This document shows positions 18,398 through 28,712 of a stretch of DNA of 64,000 bases, in pieces. The translations under genes and the position numbers were made by a program. The DNA is from Flavobacterium oreochromis. GTDB taxonomy: Bacteria; Bacteroidota; Bacteroidia; Flavobacteriales; Flavobacteriaceae. The stretch is taken from positions 1,426,001 to 1,490,000 of the forward strand of contig NZ_CP067377.1 of NCBI RefSeq assembly GCF_019565455.1, given 5' to 3'. How positions within the stretch are numbered: the first letter of the stretch is position 1; each line of letters starts with the position of its first letter. The notes under the pieces are model-generated. The model was not told the DNA's origin. It ran no database searches and worked only from the letters and a program-made list of their open reading frames with translations.

Positions 18398-18937
18398 ATG
18401 GAAAAACACGATTATACCCATTATAAACAAGAAATCAATATTACGCCTGAGTTAATGACTCGCATTAACGAATTAACCAGTCATTATCCAGAAGATAAGC
18501 GTAAATCAGCTTTAATACCAGTTTTACACGAAGTACAAGATGCTCATGATAATTGGTTAAGCTATGAATTACAAGATAAAGTAGCCGAAATTTTAGGAAT
18601 AAAACCTGTAGAAGTATATGAGGTAGTTTCTTTTTATACTATGTTTAATAGAAGACCTATAGGTAAATATATGTTTGAGTTTTGTCAAACGTCCTGTTGT
18701 GCTACTCGTGGTGTAGAAAACTTGATGGATTACACCTGCGAAAAATTAGGTGTAAAAATAGGTGAAACAACCCCTGATGGATTATTCGAAGTACGTGGTG
18801 TAGAATGTTTAGGAGCTTGTGGTTATGCACCTATGCTTCAGTTAGGAGATTTTTACCATGAAAACTTAACAAAAGATAAAATTGACCAACTTATAGACGA
18901 CTGTAAAGCTGGTAAAGTAACTTTATTGGATAAATAG
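18398..18937 (+). CDS. nuoE: NADH-quinone oxidoreductase subunit E
   Basis: 179 residues, the 24-kDa thioredoxin-like subunit. The 2Fe-2S ligands appear in CQTSCCATRG and ECLGACGYAPMLQ. It works with NuoF in the NADH-oxidising module. It is 4 bases from nuoD and 4 bases from nuoF. Confidence 0.96.
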   Translation: MEKHDYTHYKQEINITPELMTRINELTSHYPEDKRKSALIPVLHEVQDAHDNWLSYELQDKVAEILGIKPVEVYEVVSFYTMFNRRPIGKYMFEFCQTSCCATRGVENLMDYTCEKLGVKIGETTPDGLFEVRGVECLGACGYAPMLQLGDFYHENLTKDKIDQLIDDCKAGKVTLLDK

Positions 18938-18941
18938 TGCT

Positions 18942-20309
18942 ATGGGAAGAAAAATATTATTAGAAAAAATTAACATCCCAGGGATTAAAACCTATGAAGT
19001 ATATCGTCAAAATGGTGGTTATGCTTCAGTAGAAAAAGCCTTGAAATCAATGACACCAGATGAAGTTACGGAAGAAGTAAAAACTTCAGGTATTCGTGGT
19101 CGTGGTGGAGCAGGTTTCCCAGTGGGAATGAAATGGAGCTTTATTGATAAAAAATCGGGTAAGCCTCGTCACTTGGTATGTAATGCCGATGAGTCGGAAC
19201 CAGGAACTTTTAAAGACCGTTTCTTGATGGAGTATATTCCTCACTTGTTAATCGAGGGAATGATTACTTCGTCTTATGCTTTAGGATCTAATTTATCTTA
19301 TATCTATATCCGTGGTGAGTATATGTGGGTTTTCAAAATCCTTGAAAGAGCGATTAAGGAAGCTTATGCTGCGGGTTGGTTAGGAAAGAATATATTGGGA
19401 ACTGGATACGATTTAGATTTACACGTTCACTGTGGTGCAGGTGCTTACATTTGTGGTGAAGAAACTGCTTTAATCGAATCGCTTGAAGGGAAAAGAGGAA
19501 ATCCTCGTATCAAACCACCATTTCCTGCAATTTCAGGTTTGTGGGCAAATCCTACCGTAGTAAACAATGTTGAGTCTATTGCTGCTGTGCCTTGGATTGT
19601 GATGAACAAAGGGGAAGAATATGCAAAAATTGGTATTGGTCGTTCTACGGGTACTAAATTAATTTCAGCTTCTGGACATATTAAAAATCCTGGGGTTTAC
19701 GAAATTGAATTAGGTCTTTCAGTAGAAGAGTTTATGAATTCTGATGAGTACCTTGGTGGTATGATTGATGATCGTCCTTTGAAGGCTTTAGTACCTGGAG
19801 GTTCTTCGGTGCCTATTTTACCACAACATTTAATCTATAAAACAGCTAATGGTGACGATCGTTTAATGACGTACGAATCATTATCTGATGGTGGTTTTGC
19901 AACTGGTTCTATGTTAGGATCTGGTGGATTTATCGTTTATAATGACACTACTTGTATCGTTCGTAATACTTGGAATTTCTCACGTTTTTACCACCACGAA
20001 TCTTGCGGTCAATGTACACCTTGTCGAGAAGGAACAGGATGGTTAGAAAAAATCCTTTGGAGAATTGAAAACGGACAAGGACGTGAAGAAGATATCGAAT
20101 TGTTATGGAGCATTCAATCTAAAATCGAAGGAAACACTATCTGTCCATTAGGTGATGCTGCTTCTTGGCCAGTAGCTGCGGCTATTCGTCACTTTAGAGA
20201 AGAATTTGAATACCACGTTCGATTCCCAGAAAAAATTAAAAATAGAGAGCACTTTGTGAACGAACCTTTTGAAAAGGTAAGACATTTAGTAGCAAAGCAA
20301 ACAGTATAA
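18942..20309 (+). CDS. nuoF: NADH-quinone oxidoreductase subunit F
   Basis: 455 residues. The FMN/NADH site (SGIRGRGGAGFPVGMKW and GAGAYICGEETALIESLEGK) is followed by the 4Fe-4S motif ESCGQCTPCREGTGW with the distal Cys in NTICPLGDAA. It oxidises NADH and feeds electrons through NuoE and NuoG. A 97-base spacer with two GC-rich hairpins separates it from nuoG. Confidence 0.97.
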   Translation: MGRKILLEKINIPGIKTYEVYRQNGGYASVEKALKSMTPDEVTEEVKTSGIRGRGGAGFPVGMKWSFIDKKSGKPRHLVCNADESEPGTFKDRFLMEYIPHLLIEGMITSSYALGSNLSYIYIRGEYMWVFKILERAIKEAYAAGWLGKNILGTGYDLDLHVHCGAGAYICGEETALIESLEGKRGNPRIKPPFPAISGLWANPTVVNNVESIAAVPWIVMNKGEEYAKIGIGRSTGTKLISASGHIKNPGVYEIELGLSVEEFMNSDEYLGGMIDDRPLKALVPGGSSVPILPQHLIYKTANGDDRLMTYESLSDGGFATGSMLGSGGFIVYNDTTCIVRNTWNFSRFYHHESCGQCTPCREGTGWLEKILWRIENGQGREEDIELLWSIQSKIEGNTICPLGDAASWPVAAAIRHFREEFEYHVRFPEKIKNREHFVNEPFEKVRHLVAKQTV

Positions 20310-20322
20310 TAGCCCCTCCCAT

Positions 20323-20400
20323 CCTCCCTTTTAGGGAGGTGAAGGAGACAAATAATATTAATTTTAATTTCCCGATTCCCCCTTTGGGGGTTAGGGGGCT
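20323..20400. repeat. Two GC-rich palindromes between nuoF and nuoG
   Basis: CCTCCC/GGGAGG (20323-20328 and 20334-20339, loop TTTTA) and CCCCC/GGGGG (20378-20382 and 20386-20390, loop TTT), with a further GGGGG at 20394-20398. They are strongly GC-biased in an AT-rich operon and look like dispersed intergenic repeats of the REP kind. They may act as mRNA stability or attenuation structures. Confidence 0.65.
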
Positions 20401-20406
20401 GAAAAT

Positions 20407-21435
20407 ATGAAAGTAACCATAGACGGACAAAGTATAGAAGTCGAACCAGGAACAACCATCCTGCAAGCGGCTCGTATGATAGGGGGCGAAAGCGTGCCAC
20501 CTGCCATGTGTTATTATTCGAAGTTAGAAAAAACAGGAGGGAAATGTCGTTGTTGTTTGGTTGAAGTAACCAAAGGTAGTGACGCAAATCCTACACCTAT
20601 GCCTAAGTTAGTAGCATCTTGTGTAACAGGAGTTATGGATGGTATGGAGGTGAATAGTAAAAATTCTACTCGTGTAGAGGAAGCTCGTAAATCGGTAACA
20701 GAATTTTTACTAATCAATCATCCACTAGATTGTCCAGTTTGTGACCAAGCAGGGGAGTGTGATTTGCAAAATTTAAGTTTCCAACACGGAAAATCCGAAA
20801 CGCGTTATATTGAAGAGAAACGTACGTTTGAACCTGAAAATATTGGACCATACATCCAGTTGCATATGAATCGTTGTATTTTATGTCAACGTTGTGTGGC
20901 TGTAGCTGACCAATTGACTAACAACCGTGTTCACGGAGTAATGGATAGAGGGGATCATGCAAATATTTCAACTTGTATTTCTAAAGCAATTGACAATGAA
21001 ATGTCTGGAAATATGATTGATGTTTGTCCAGTAGGTGCTTTAACTGATAAAACTTTCCGTTTCAAATCTCGTGTATGGTTTAGTAAACCGTATGATGCGC
21101 ATAGAGATTGCGATAAGTGTTGTGGAAAAACTACGGTTTGGATGTTTGGTAATGAAATCCAACGTGTAACAGGTCGTAAAGATGAGTTTCACGAAGTAGA
21201 AGAGTTCATCTGTAACACGTGTCGTTTTGATAAGAAAGATGTTAAGGATTGGACGATTGAAGGGCCACGTAAATTCGAAAAATTCTCGGTAATCAACCGT
21301 AATAAATATACACTAAACGCACCAAAAGTAGAAATCAAAACAGAAGATCAGATTTTGTTTGGACGTGAGCAAGACCGTAAAAAAATTAGTATGAGCAATG
21401 TTCCTTTAGAGAACAAAGATAATTCAAATCAATAA
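20407..21435 (+). CDS. nuoG: NADH-quinone oxidoreductase subunit G, short form
   Basis: 342 residues. The N-terminal 2Fe-2S domain (CYYSKLEKTGGKCRCCLVEV, ASC), the His/Cys cluster region (HPLDCPVCDQAGECDLQ), the 4Fe-4S motif (NRCILCQRCV) and the following CDKCCGKTTVWMFGNEI...CNTCRFDKKDV region are all present. The long molybdopterin-fold domain of E. coli NuoG (about 900 residues in total) is absent. Such short NuoG proteins are usual in Bacteroidota, so I do not read this as truncation. Confidence 0.93.
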   Translation: MKVTIDGQSIEVEPGTTILQAARMIGGESVPPAMCYYSKLEKTGGKCRCCLVEVTKGSDANPTPMPKLVASCVTGVMDGMEVNSKNSTRVEEARKSVTEFLLINHPLDCPVCDQAGECDLQNLSFQHGKSETRYIEEKRTFEPENIGPYIQLHMNRCILCQRCVAVADQLTNNRVHGVMDRGDHANISTCISKAIDNEMSGNMIDVCPVGALTDKTFRFKSRVWFSKPYDAHRDCDKCCGKTTVWMFGNEIQRVTGRKDEFHEVEEFICNTCRFDKKDVKDWTIEGPRKFEKFSVINRNKYTLNAPKVEIKTEDQILFGREQDRKKISMSNVPLENKDNSNQ

Positions 21436-21438
21436 GGG

Positions 21439-22476
21439 ATGGAACAAGCATTAATTATAGAAAAAGGAATTATCATTGTTGCTGTTTTTGCCATTACCAT
21501 GTTGGCAGCTATGTACACTACCTTAGCAGAACGTAAAATTGCAGCCTGGTTACAAGATCGTATTGGTCCAAACCGCGCGGGTAAAGGTGGTATTCTTCAA
21601 CCGCTAGCAGATGGCTTGAAATTATTCGCTAAAGAAGAATTTATGCCTGATACGCCTAATAAATTTTTATTCATTTTAGGTCCTGCTATCTCAATGAGTA
21701 TGGCATTAATTACTAGCGCTGTTTTACCTTGGGGAGACACTTTAGAAATTTTTGGAAGAAAAGTAGTTTTACAAGCCGCTGAATTAGATGTATCTATTTT
21801 ATACGTCTTTGCTGTTCTATCCATAAGTGTTTATGGTATTATGATTGGTGGATGGGCATCAAATAATAAATATTCATTAATGTCAGCATTACGTGCTTCT
21901 TCTCAAATGATTTCTTACGAGGTTGCTATGGGATTATCCATTATTGCTATTATTATGATGAATGGTAACTTAAGTTTAAAAGAGATTGTTACTCAGCAAC
22001 ACGGAATGAATTGGAACATTTTTTACCAACCATTAGGTTTTATTATTTTCTTAGTATGTTCATTTGCAGAAACTAATAGAACGCCTTTTGACTTAGCAGA
22101 ATGTGAGGCAGAGCTAATAGGTGGTCACCATACTGAGTACTCTTCAATGAAAATGGGATTCTATTTATTTGGTGAATATGCAGCTATGTTTGTTTCATCT
22201 GCAGTAATTTCATTATTGTATTTTGGAGGTTATAATTATCCATTTATGGATATGGCAGCAGAGTCATTAGGACAAAATGCGGCTAATATAATTGGAGTTT
22301 TAGCTTTATTCACAAAAATATTATTCTTCATCTTCTTTTATATATGGGTGCGTTGGACAATACCACGTTTTCGTTATGATCAGTTGATGAATTTAGGTTG
22401 GAAAATGTTAATTCCGTTAGCTATTGCAAACGTTGTTATCACTGGAATTGTAATTGTTATAGCTGATAAATTTTAA
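21439..22476 (+). CDS. nuoH: NADH-quinone oxidoreductase subunit H
   Basis: 345 residues with about eight membrane helices and the family blocks LAERKIAAWLQDRIGPNRAG and FAETNRTPFDLAECEAELIGG. NuoH joins the membrane arm to the quinone site. It starts 3 bases after nuoG. Confidence 0.96.
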   Translation: MEQALIIEKGIIIVAVFAITMLAAMYTTLAERKIAAWLQDRIGPNRAGKGGILQPLADGLKLFAKEEFMPDTPNKFLFILGPAISMSMALITSAVLPWGDTLEIFGRKVVLQAAELDVSILYVFAVLSISVYGIMIGGWASNNKYSLMSALRASSQMISYEVAMGLSIIAIIMMNGNLSLKEIVTQQHGMNWNIFYQPLGFIIFLVCSFAETNRTPFDLAECEAELIGGHHTEYSSMKMGFYLFGEYAAMFVSSAVISLLYFGGYNYPFMDMAAESLGQNAANIIGVLALFTKILFFIFFYIWVRWTIPRFRYDQLMNLGWKMLIPLAIANVVITGIVIVIADKF

Positions 22477-22482
22477 GAAGAA

Positions 22483-23018
22483 ATGTCTATAGAAAATATT
22501 TCATTATCAGGAAGAAAAAAGAAGTCTCTAACAAAAAGATGAACTTCTGGGAAAGCTTGTATCTGGTAGCGATTGTAAAAGGATTATTTACTACAATTCG
22601 TCACTTATTCAAAAGAAAAGTGACTATCAAGTATCCTGAACAAGTTCGTCCTTTTAGTCCCGTTTATCGCGGACAACACATGTTAAAACGTGACGAACAA
22701 GGTCGTGAAAACTGTACAGCTTGTGGTATGTGTGCGGTAGCTTGTCCAGCTGAAGCCATTACCATGACGGCGGCTGAACGTCAAAAAGGAGAAGAGCATT
22801 TGTACAGAGAAGAAAAATACGCATCGACTTATGAAATTAATATGTTGCGTTGTATTTTCTGTGGATTATGTGAAGAAGCTTGTCCTAAAGATGCTATTTA
22901 TTTAACAGAATCAAAAGTGATTGTTAAATCAGCATCAAACCGTGAAGATTTTATTTACGGTAAAGATAAATTAGTAATGCCTTTAGAAATGGCAATTAGA
23001 AACTCAAAAAACAACTAA
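22483..23018 (+). CDS. nuoI: NADH-quinone oxidoreductase subunit I (one frameshift as read)
   Basis: The true start is ATG 22483 (MSIENISLSGRKK). The frame breaks in the A6 run 22515-22520; one extra A gives RKKEVSNKKMNFWESLYLV and about 178 residues. Two 4Fe-4S motifs follow, CTACGMCAVACPAEAI and CIFCGLCEEACPKDAI (clusters N6a/N6b). A broken copy of this core subunit inside an otherwise intact operon is improbable, which favours a read error. Without correction, translation could only begin at ATG 22539 and would lose about 19 residues. Confidence 0.92.
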
Positions 23019-23019
23019 A

Positions 23020-23529
23020 ATGTCGATACTTACTATATTCTATATTTTAGCAGCTATAACACTGGCTACTGGTTTTATGACGGTAATCAGTAAAAACCCA
23101 ATCCATAGTGCCATTTATTTGGTTTTATGTTTCTTTAGTATTGGTGGGCATTATTTATTATTCAATGCACAATTCTTGGCTTTGGTACATATTATAGTAT
23201 ATGCTGGAGCAATCATGGTCCTCATCTTATTTACTATTATGTTGATGAATTTAAATAAAGAAAATGAACCTAATCAGAATATGCTTTCTCAAATATCCGC
23301 TACCTTGGCTTTTGGATTATTAGCATTCGTAATGTTGGCTACCTTTATAAAAGCGATGCCTGCTATTCAGGCCTACAATACTGCTGGAGTTGATTTTCAA
23401 TCAATTAAAATTTTAGGAAAAGTATTATTAAATGAATACATGGTACCATTTGAATTTGCTTCTGTATTATTACTAGTTGCAATGATTGGAGCTGTATTAT
23501 TGTCTAAAAAAGAAAAAGCCTTAGAATAA
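23020..23529 (+). CDS. nuoJ: NADH-quinone oxidoreductase subunit J
   Basis: 169 residues with five membrane helices; [25 protein letters not shown] and [22 protein letters not shown] are typical of ND6-type subunits. It starts 1 base after nuoI and ends 1 base before nuoK. Confidence 0.95.
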   Translation: MSILTIFYILAAITLATGFMTVISKNPIHSAIYLVLCFFSIGGHYLLFNAQFLALVHIIVYAGAIMVLILFTIMLMNLNKENEPNQNMLSQISATLAFGLLAFVMLATFIKAMPAIQAYNTAGVDFQSIKILGKVLLNEYMVPFEFASVLLLVAMIGAVLLSKKEKALE

Positions 23530-23530
23530 G

Positions 23531-23851
23531 ATGCAAAATATTTTAGAACAAATAGGAATTGAAAATTACATTTACTTAGCAGTTTTACTGTTTTGTATTG
23601 GAGCTTTTGGGGTATTATACCGTCGTAATGCGATCATTATGTTTATGTCGGTAGAAATTATGTTGAATGCGGTTAACTTACTATTGGTTGCTTTTTCGAC
23701 TTATCATCAAGATGCGCAAGGACAAGTATTCGTATTTTTCTCAATGGCAGTAGCGGCCGCCGAAGTAGCCGTGGGTCTAGCTATCTTAGTTTCGATCTTT
23801 AGAAACACAGGTTCGATTGATATTGATAATTTAAAGAATTTAAAAGGATAA
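23531..23851 (+). CDS. nuoK: NADH-quinone oxidoreductase subunit K
   Basis: 106 residues and three membrane helices with the buried Glu of [16 protein letters not shown], followed by [21 protein letters not shown]. An ND4L-type proton-channel subunit, 6 bases before nuoL. Confidence 0.96.
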   Translation: MQNILEQIGIENYIYLAVLLFCIGAFGVLYRRNAIIMFMSVEIMLNAVNLLLVAFSTYHQDAQGQVFVFFSMAVAAAEVAVGLAILVSIFRNTGSIDIDNLKNLKG

Positions 23852-23857
23852 ATACTA

Positions 23858-25741
23858 ATGGAAAAAAATTTAGCTTTAGTATTAGTATTAGCACCACTTT
23901 TTGGTTTTTTAGCCAATATTTTCTTTGGTAAAAAAGCCGGAAAAGGTTTCATAGGATTATTAGGAACACTTTCTATACTAATCTCATTTTTTGCAACTAC
24001 TTATTTCTTTACCTTAATCCAAAGTACTGGAAAAGGAATTCAAATCGACTTATTTGATTGGATTCAATTAGAGAAATTCAATGTAAAAATGTCGTTCTTA
24101 TTAGATCAATTGTCTGTTTTATGGTTATTATTCGTAACAGGAATTGGTACATTGATTCACATGTATTCAGCTAGCTATATGCACGACGATGAAAACACGC
24201 ATAAGTTTTTTGCTTACTTAAACTTGTTCGTATTCTTTATGATTACGTTAGTAATGGGTAGCAACTTATTGATTTTATTCATCGGTTGGGAAGGAGTAGG
24301 TTTATGCTCTTACCTATTAATCGGATTCTGGTACAAAAACCAAGAGTACAATGATGCAGCTAAAAAAGCCTTCATCATGAACCGTGTTGGTGATTTAGGA
24401 TTATTAATAGGAATCTTCATTTTAGCCTATGTATTTGGAAGTTTAGAATATTCTGAAATTGCACATGGTATTTTTGAAAAAGGGTTGGCTGTTAAAAACG
24501 CTGGATTACTTTCAGTTGCAGCTTTGTGTTTATTCATTGGAGCTACGGGTAAATCGGCTCAAGTTCCTTTATATACTTGGTTACCTGATGCGATGGCAGG
24601 ACCAACACCTGTATCGGCATTAATCCACGCGGCTACAATGGTTACGGCAGGTATTTTTATGGTAACGCGTTTGAACTTTGTGTTTGATTTAGCTCCAGCT
24701 GTACAACAAATCATTGCGATTATAGGAGCAGCTACTGCGGTACTTGCAGCAGCTATTGGATTAGTACAAAATGATATCAAAAAAGTATTAGCTTATTCAA
24801 CTGTTTCGCAATTAGGGTTAATGTTCCTTGCGTTAGGCTTAGGCGCTTATGAAGTTGCGGTTTTCCACGTAATCACGCACGCTTTCTTTAAAGCTTGTTT
24901 GTTCTTAGGTTCAGGATCGGTAATTCACGCTTTACATGGCGAACAAGATATGCGCAATATGGGTGGTTTAAGAAAAGTAATGCCTATTACGTATATGACC
25001 ATGTTGATTTCTACTTTAGCGATTTCGGGGATTTTCCCTTTTGCAGGTTTCTGGTCAAAAGATGAAATTTTAATGACTGCTTTCCACGGTAGCAAAGCAT
25101 TATGGATAGTAGGTTCTGTGGCTTCTATTATGACTGCTTTCTATATGTTTAGATTGATGTATTTAACATTCTTTGGAGAATTTAGAGGTACAGATGAACA
25201 AAAGAAACATTTGCATGAAAGTCCTTTATTAATTACGATTCCATTAATGATTTTAGCTGCTTTAGCTGTAGTGGGTGGTGCCATTAATTTGCCAGGTAGT
25301 ACTTGGTTAACACATTATTTAGCGCCTTTATTCCACAAAGCACATGAAGTACATCATTTAGATGGAACAGCTTATATGTTGATGGCTATTGCAACTGTAG
25401 GGGCTTTAGTAGGTGTTTATTTAGCCTATTCAAAATATATTGTCAAAAAACAAGTTCCTGTTGAAGACGAACAAATGGAAGGTCTTGCTAAGGTAGCTTA
25501 TAACAAATTTTATGTAGATGAAATTTATGAAGCCATTATTGTAAAGCCTATCTATCAATTGTCTCATTTCTTTAGAAAATATACTGAAGTTTTAATTTCA
25601 GAAAGCTTATTTGGTTTAGGAAAAGTAGCACAAGCACTTGCAAACCAAGGTAAATTAGTTCAGAATGGAAATATAGGAGTGTATTTATTAGCCTTTGTAA
25701 TAGGACTATCTTCTATTTTAGTATATATATTTTTAGTTTAA
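23858..25741 (+). CDS. nuoL: NADH-quinone oxidoreductase subunit L
   Basis: 627 residues, antiporter-like proton channel. Blocks: FIGWEGVGLCSYLLIGFWY with the channel Glu, PVSALIHAATMVTAGIFMVTR, DIKKVLAYSTVSQLG, and the long C-terminal part that forms the lateral helix along the membrane arm. Intact. Confidence 0.97.
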   Translation: MEKNLALVLVLAPLFGFLANIFFGKKAGKGFIGLLGTLSILISFFATTYFFTLIQSTGKGIQIDLFDWIQLEKFNVKMSFLLDQLSVLWLLFVTGIGTLIHMYSASYMHDDENTHKFFAYLNLFVFFMITLVMGSNLLILFIGWEGVGLCSYLLIGFWYKNQEYNDAAKKAFIMNRVGDLGLLIGIFILAYVFGSLEYSEIAHGIFEKGLAVKNAGLLSVAALCLFIGATGKSAQVPLYTWLPDAMAGPTPVSALIHAATMVTAGIFMVTRLNFVFDLAPAVQQIIAIIGAATAVLAAAIGLVQNDIKKVLAYSTVSQLGLMFLALGLGAYEVAVFHVITHAFFKACLFLGSGSVIHALHGEQDMRNMGGLRKVMPITYMTMLISTLAISGIFPFAGFWSKDEILMTAFHGSKALWIVGSVASIMTAFYMFRLMYLTFFGEFRGTDEQKKHLHESPLLITIPLMILAALAVVGGAINLPGSTWLTHYLAPLFHKAHEVHHLDGTAYMLMAIATVGALVGVYLAYSKYIVKKQVPVEDEQMEGLAKVAYNKFYVDEIYEAIIVKPIYQLSHFFRKYTEVLISESLFGLGKVAQALANQGKLVQNGNIGVYLLAFVIGLSSILVYIFLV

Positions 25742-25753
25742 TATTATAGTACA

Positions 25754-27189
25754 ATGAATATATCATTTTTACTTGTTTTATTATTATTTGGTGCTGTTGC
25801 TACGTATCTTTCGGGTAACAAGTGGGCCAAAATGGTTGCCCTAGGCTTTAGCTTAGCAGCTACTGTATTTTCATTTTATACTTTGAATTTACATAATACG
25901 GGTACAAATCCTAGTTTTATACAACAATGGATTAATTACCCAAATGTTTATATTGCTTTGAAAGTTGATGGCTTGTCTATGGCAATGGTATTGCTTTCTA
26001 CTATTTTAACCTCATTAATTGTTTATTCTTCTTTTGGTAATACATTCGAAAATAGTAAGGTTTTCTATGCTTTAGTAGTGTTTATGAACTTTGCCATGGT
26101 TGGTACTTTTTAAGTGTTGACGGATTAGTATATTACATTTTTTGGGAATTAGCGTTAATCCCTATTTACTTCATTGCTTTATTATGGGGTAATGGGGATG
26201 CAGAAGAGCGCAAAAGAGCTATTTTAAAATTCTTCATCTTTACCTTAGCAGGTTCATTATTCATGTTAGCGGCTTTCTTGTATCTATTCCAAAAAGCAGG
26301 TTCGTTACTATTAATGGACTTATATGCTATTCAATTAACAGAAACGGAACAATTGTGGGTATTTTTAGGATTCTTTTTAGCTTATGCTATAAAAATTCCA
26401 ATTTTCCCTTTCCACACTTGGCAGGCAAATACCTATCAAAAAGCACCAGCGGTTGGTACCATGTTATTATCTGGTATTATGCTTAAAATGGGATTATACA
26501 GTGTGATCCGTTGGCAATTGCCATTAACAACATTGGCCGCTAAAAACTATATGAATATACTTTTAGTAATGAGCATCATTGGTGTAGTTTACGGATCAAT
26601 TGTAGCTTTAAAACAACGTAATTTGAAAAAGTTATTGGCGTATTCGTCATTAGCTCACGTAGGTTTAATTGCTGCATCAACTTATACACTATCATTAGAT
26701 GGTTTAAGAGGAGCTGTATTACAAATGATTGCTCACGGGTTTGTAGTAGTTGGTTTGTTCTTCGCTGCTGAAGTAATTGAAAGACGTTTCCAATCGCAAG
26801 AAATTGCAGATATGGGAGGTATTCGAATACAAGATTCTAAATTTGCTTCGATGTTTATGATTGTGATGCTAGCTTCGGTTGCTCTGCCATCAACCTTCAA
26901 TTTTATTGGTGAGTTTACGGCATTATATAGCTTGTACAATGTAAATATTTGGTTTGCTGTAATTGCAGGGACAACTATTATTTTAGGGGCTTTTTATATG
27001 TTAAAAATGTTCCAAAATGTAATGTTGGGTGAAACAAATGCCAAATCATTTGCAAATGTTACCGTTCAAGAAGGAATTGTTTTTGTAATTATAATTGCCT
27101 TCTTGTTGTTCTTTGGTTTGTATCCTAAACCAATCAATGATTTGATTACACCAGCTTTACAAGAAATTGTAACGAAAATTAATAGCTAA
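25754..27189 (+). CDS. nuoM: NADH-quinone oxidoreductase subunit M (one frameshift as read)
   Basis: The first 119 residues end in VGTF followed by a stop. The frame resumes when one T is added to the T5 run 26107-26111, giving TFLSVDGLVYYIFWELALIPIYFIALLWG with the conserved channel Glu. It then continues through PFHTWQANTYQKAPAVGTMLLSGIMLKMG and LKKLLAYSSLAHVG. The joined protein has about 478 residues. As a core proton channel it should be intact in the cell. Confidence 0.93.
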
Positions 27190-27259
27190 GAATTTAAAGT
27201 AAATTTTAGAGACAGATTGAAAAATCTGAAATCTGAAATCTAAAATATAAAATATACAA

Positions 27260-28633
27260 ATGAATACATTAATCGCAATATCAGGATTAGGAGTTATTGT
27301 TATGCTTGCAGAAATGATGAATGCAAGAAAGGCAATTGTACCTGTTACCATTTTAGGATTATTGGGCATTTTGGGCTACAATATTTCTGAATACAATGCA
27401 TTAGGCGTTTATTTTAACAACATGATGTTTGTTGATCGTTTTTCGGTTGCTTTCTCAAGTTTATTTATTGTAATTGCTATTTTCTTAATTGCCATGGGCG
27501 GCGAGTTTTATAAAGATAGAATGTCACGCATTTCTGATTTTGTTTCCATAAAAGTATTTATGCTTGCGGGAGGTGTAGCTATGGTGTCTTTCGGTAACTT
27601 AGCGATGTTCTTTTTAGGAATTGAAGTGTTATCAATCTCGTTATATGTTTTAGCGGCGAGTAATCGTTTGAGTTTAAAAAGTAATGAAGCAGGTATGAAA
27701 TACTTCCTAATGGGAGCTTTTGCATCTGGAATTATTTTATTTGGTATTGCTTTAATTTATGGAGCAACGGGAAGTTTTGATATCCAAGCGATTTATCAAA
27801 CGGTTCATACAATGAACTATCCACAGTGGTATAACATCGGATTAGTTTTCTTGTTAATCGGTATGTTATTCAAAGTGGCTACCGTACCGTTCCATTTCTG
27901 GTCTCCTGATGTATATGAAGGATCGCCTGCTTTGACTACAGCTACTATGGCTACTTTAGCAAAAGTGGTTTCAATGGCTACTTTATTTAAATTAATGTCA
28001 TTATTAGTGCCTTTTCAAACCTATCATTTTCAGTTGCTCATTGTAGTAGTTTCTATTGCTTCTATGATAGTTGGAAATATAATGGCATTACGTCAGAATA
28101 ATGTAAAGCGTATGTTAGCTTTTTCAGGTATATCTCATACTGGGTTTATGCTGATGGCTTTAATTATTACAAATTTATCTGCTAATATATTATTTTATTA
28201 TGCAACAGCTTATGCAGTTTCAGGGTTAGCTATTTTTGCTGTGATTTTATATGTTACAAAAGGAAAGGAAAATGAAACTATAGATCTTTTTAATGGTTTA
28301 GGAAAAACGAATCCTATTGCTGCTTTAATTGTTACAACATCATTGCTTTCTATGGCAGGTATTCCAATTTTTTCAGGTTTTTTCGCAAAGTTTTTCTTAT
28401 TAAATCAAGTAATGAATTCAGGTTGGATTGTTCTAGTTGTTGTGGCTGTCATAGCCTCTATAATTAGTGTAGGCTATTATTTTAAACTAATTTTAGCTAT
28501 GTATACAAAAGATTCAAATGTTCAAGAAATGGTAAAAATGCCCACAGTATATTTAGTTTTAGGTGTTATAGCATTGATAGTTAATTTAGCTATGGGTTTA
28601 CTTCCAAATATAATATTGAATTTGATTAGGTGA
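27260..28633 (+). CDS. nuoN: NADH-quinone oxidoreductase subunit N
   Basis: 457 residues, the third antiporter-like channel: FLGIEVLSISLYVLAA, VPFHFWSPDVYEGSPALTTATMATLAK, NNVKRMLAFSGISHTGFML. It is the last gene of the operon. The spacer after nuoM has the short tandem text AATCTGAAATCTGAAATC. A strong bidirectional terminator follows. Confidence 0.96.
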   Translation: MNTLIAISGLGVIVMLAEMMNARKAIVPVTILGLLGILGYNISEYNALGVYFNNMMFVDRFSVAFSSLFIVIAIFLIAMGGEFYKDRMSRISDFVSIKVFMLAGGVAMVSFGNLAMFFLGIEVLSISLYVLAASNRLSLKSNEAGMKYFLMGAFASGIILFGIALIYGATGSFDIQAIYQTVHTMNYPQWYNIGLVFLLIGMLFKVATVPFHFWSPDVYEGSPALTTATMATLAKVVSMATLFKLMSLLVPFQTYHFQLLIVVVSIASMIVGNIMALRQNNVKRMLAFSGISHTGFMLMALIITNLSANILFYYATAYAVSGLAIFAVILYVTKGKENETIDLFNGLGKTNPIAALIVTTSLLSMAGIPIFSGFFAKFFLLNQVMNSGWIVLVVVAVIASIISVGYYFKLILAMYTKDSNVQEMVKMPTVYLVLGVIALIVNLAMGLLPNIILNLIR

Positions 28634-28655
28634 AAGTCAGGTTCTTAATAATAAA

Positions 28656-28696
28656 AAAAGAGGGAAATATCGAAACACGATATTTCCCTCTTTTAT
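28656..28696. terminator. Bidirectional terminator between nuoN and the SPOR-domain gene
   Basis: A perfect 17-base stem AAAAGAGGGAAATATCG (28656-28672) / CGATATTTCCCTCTTTT (28678-28694) with loop AAACA. A and T runs on both sides let it serve both converging genes. Confidence 0.9.
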
Positions 28697-28712
28697 TTAT
28701 TAAAAACAAATA

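Noticed and set aside
20189..20587. Reverse-strand open frame over the nuoF/nuoG junction
   Set aside because: It reads through the GC-rich hairpin repeats and the antisense of two real genes, with no family resemblance.
20407..21435. Truncated nuoG
   Set aside because: Short NuoG without the molybdopterin-fold domain is normal in Bacteroidota, and the gene ends cleanly 3 bases before nuoH.
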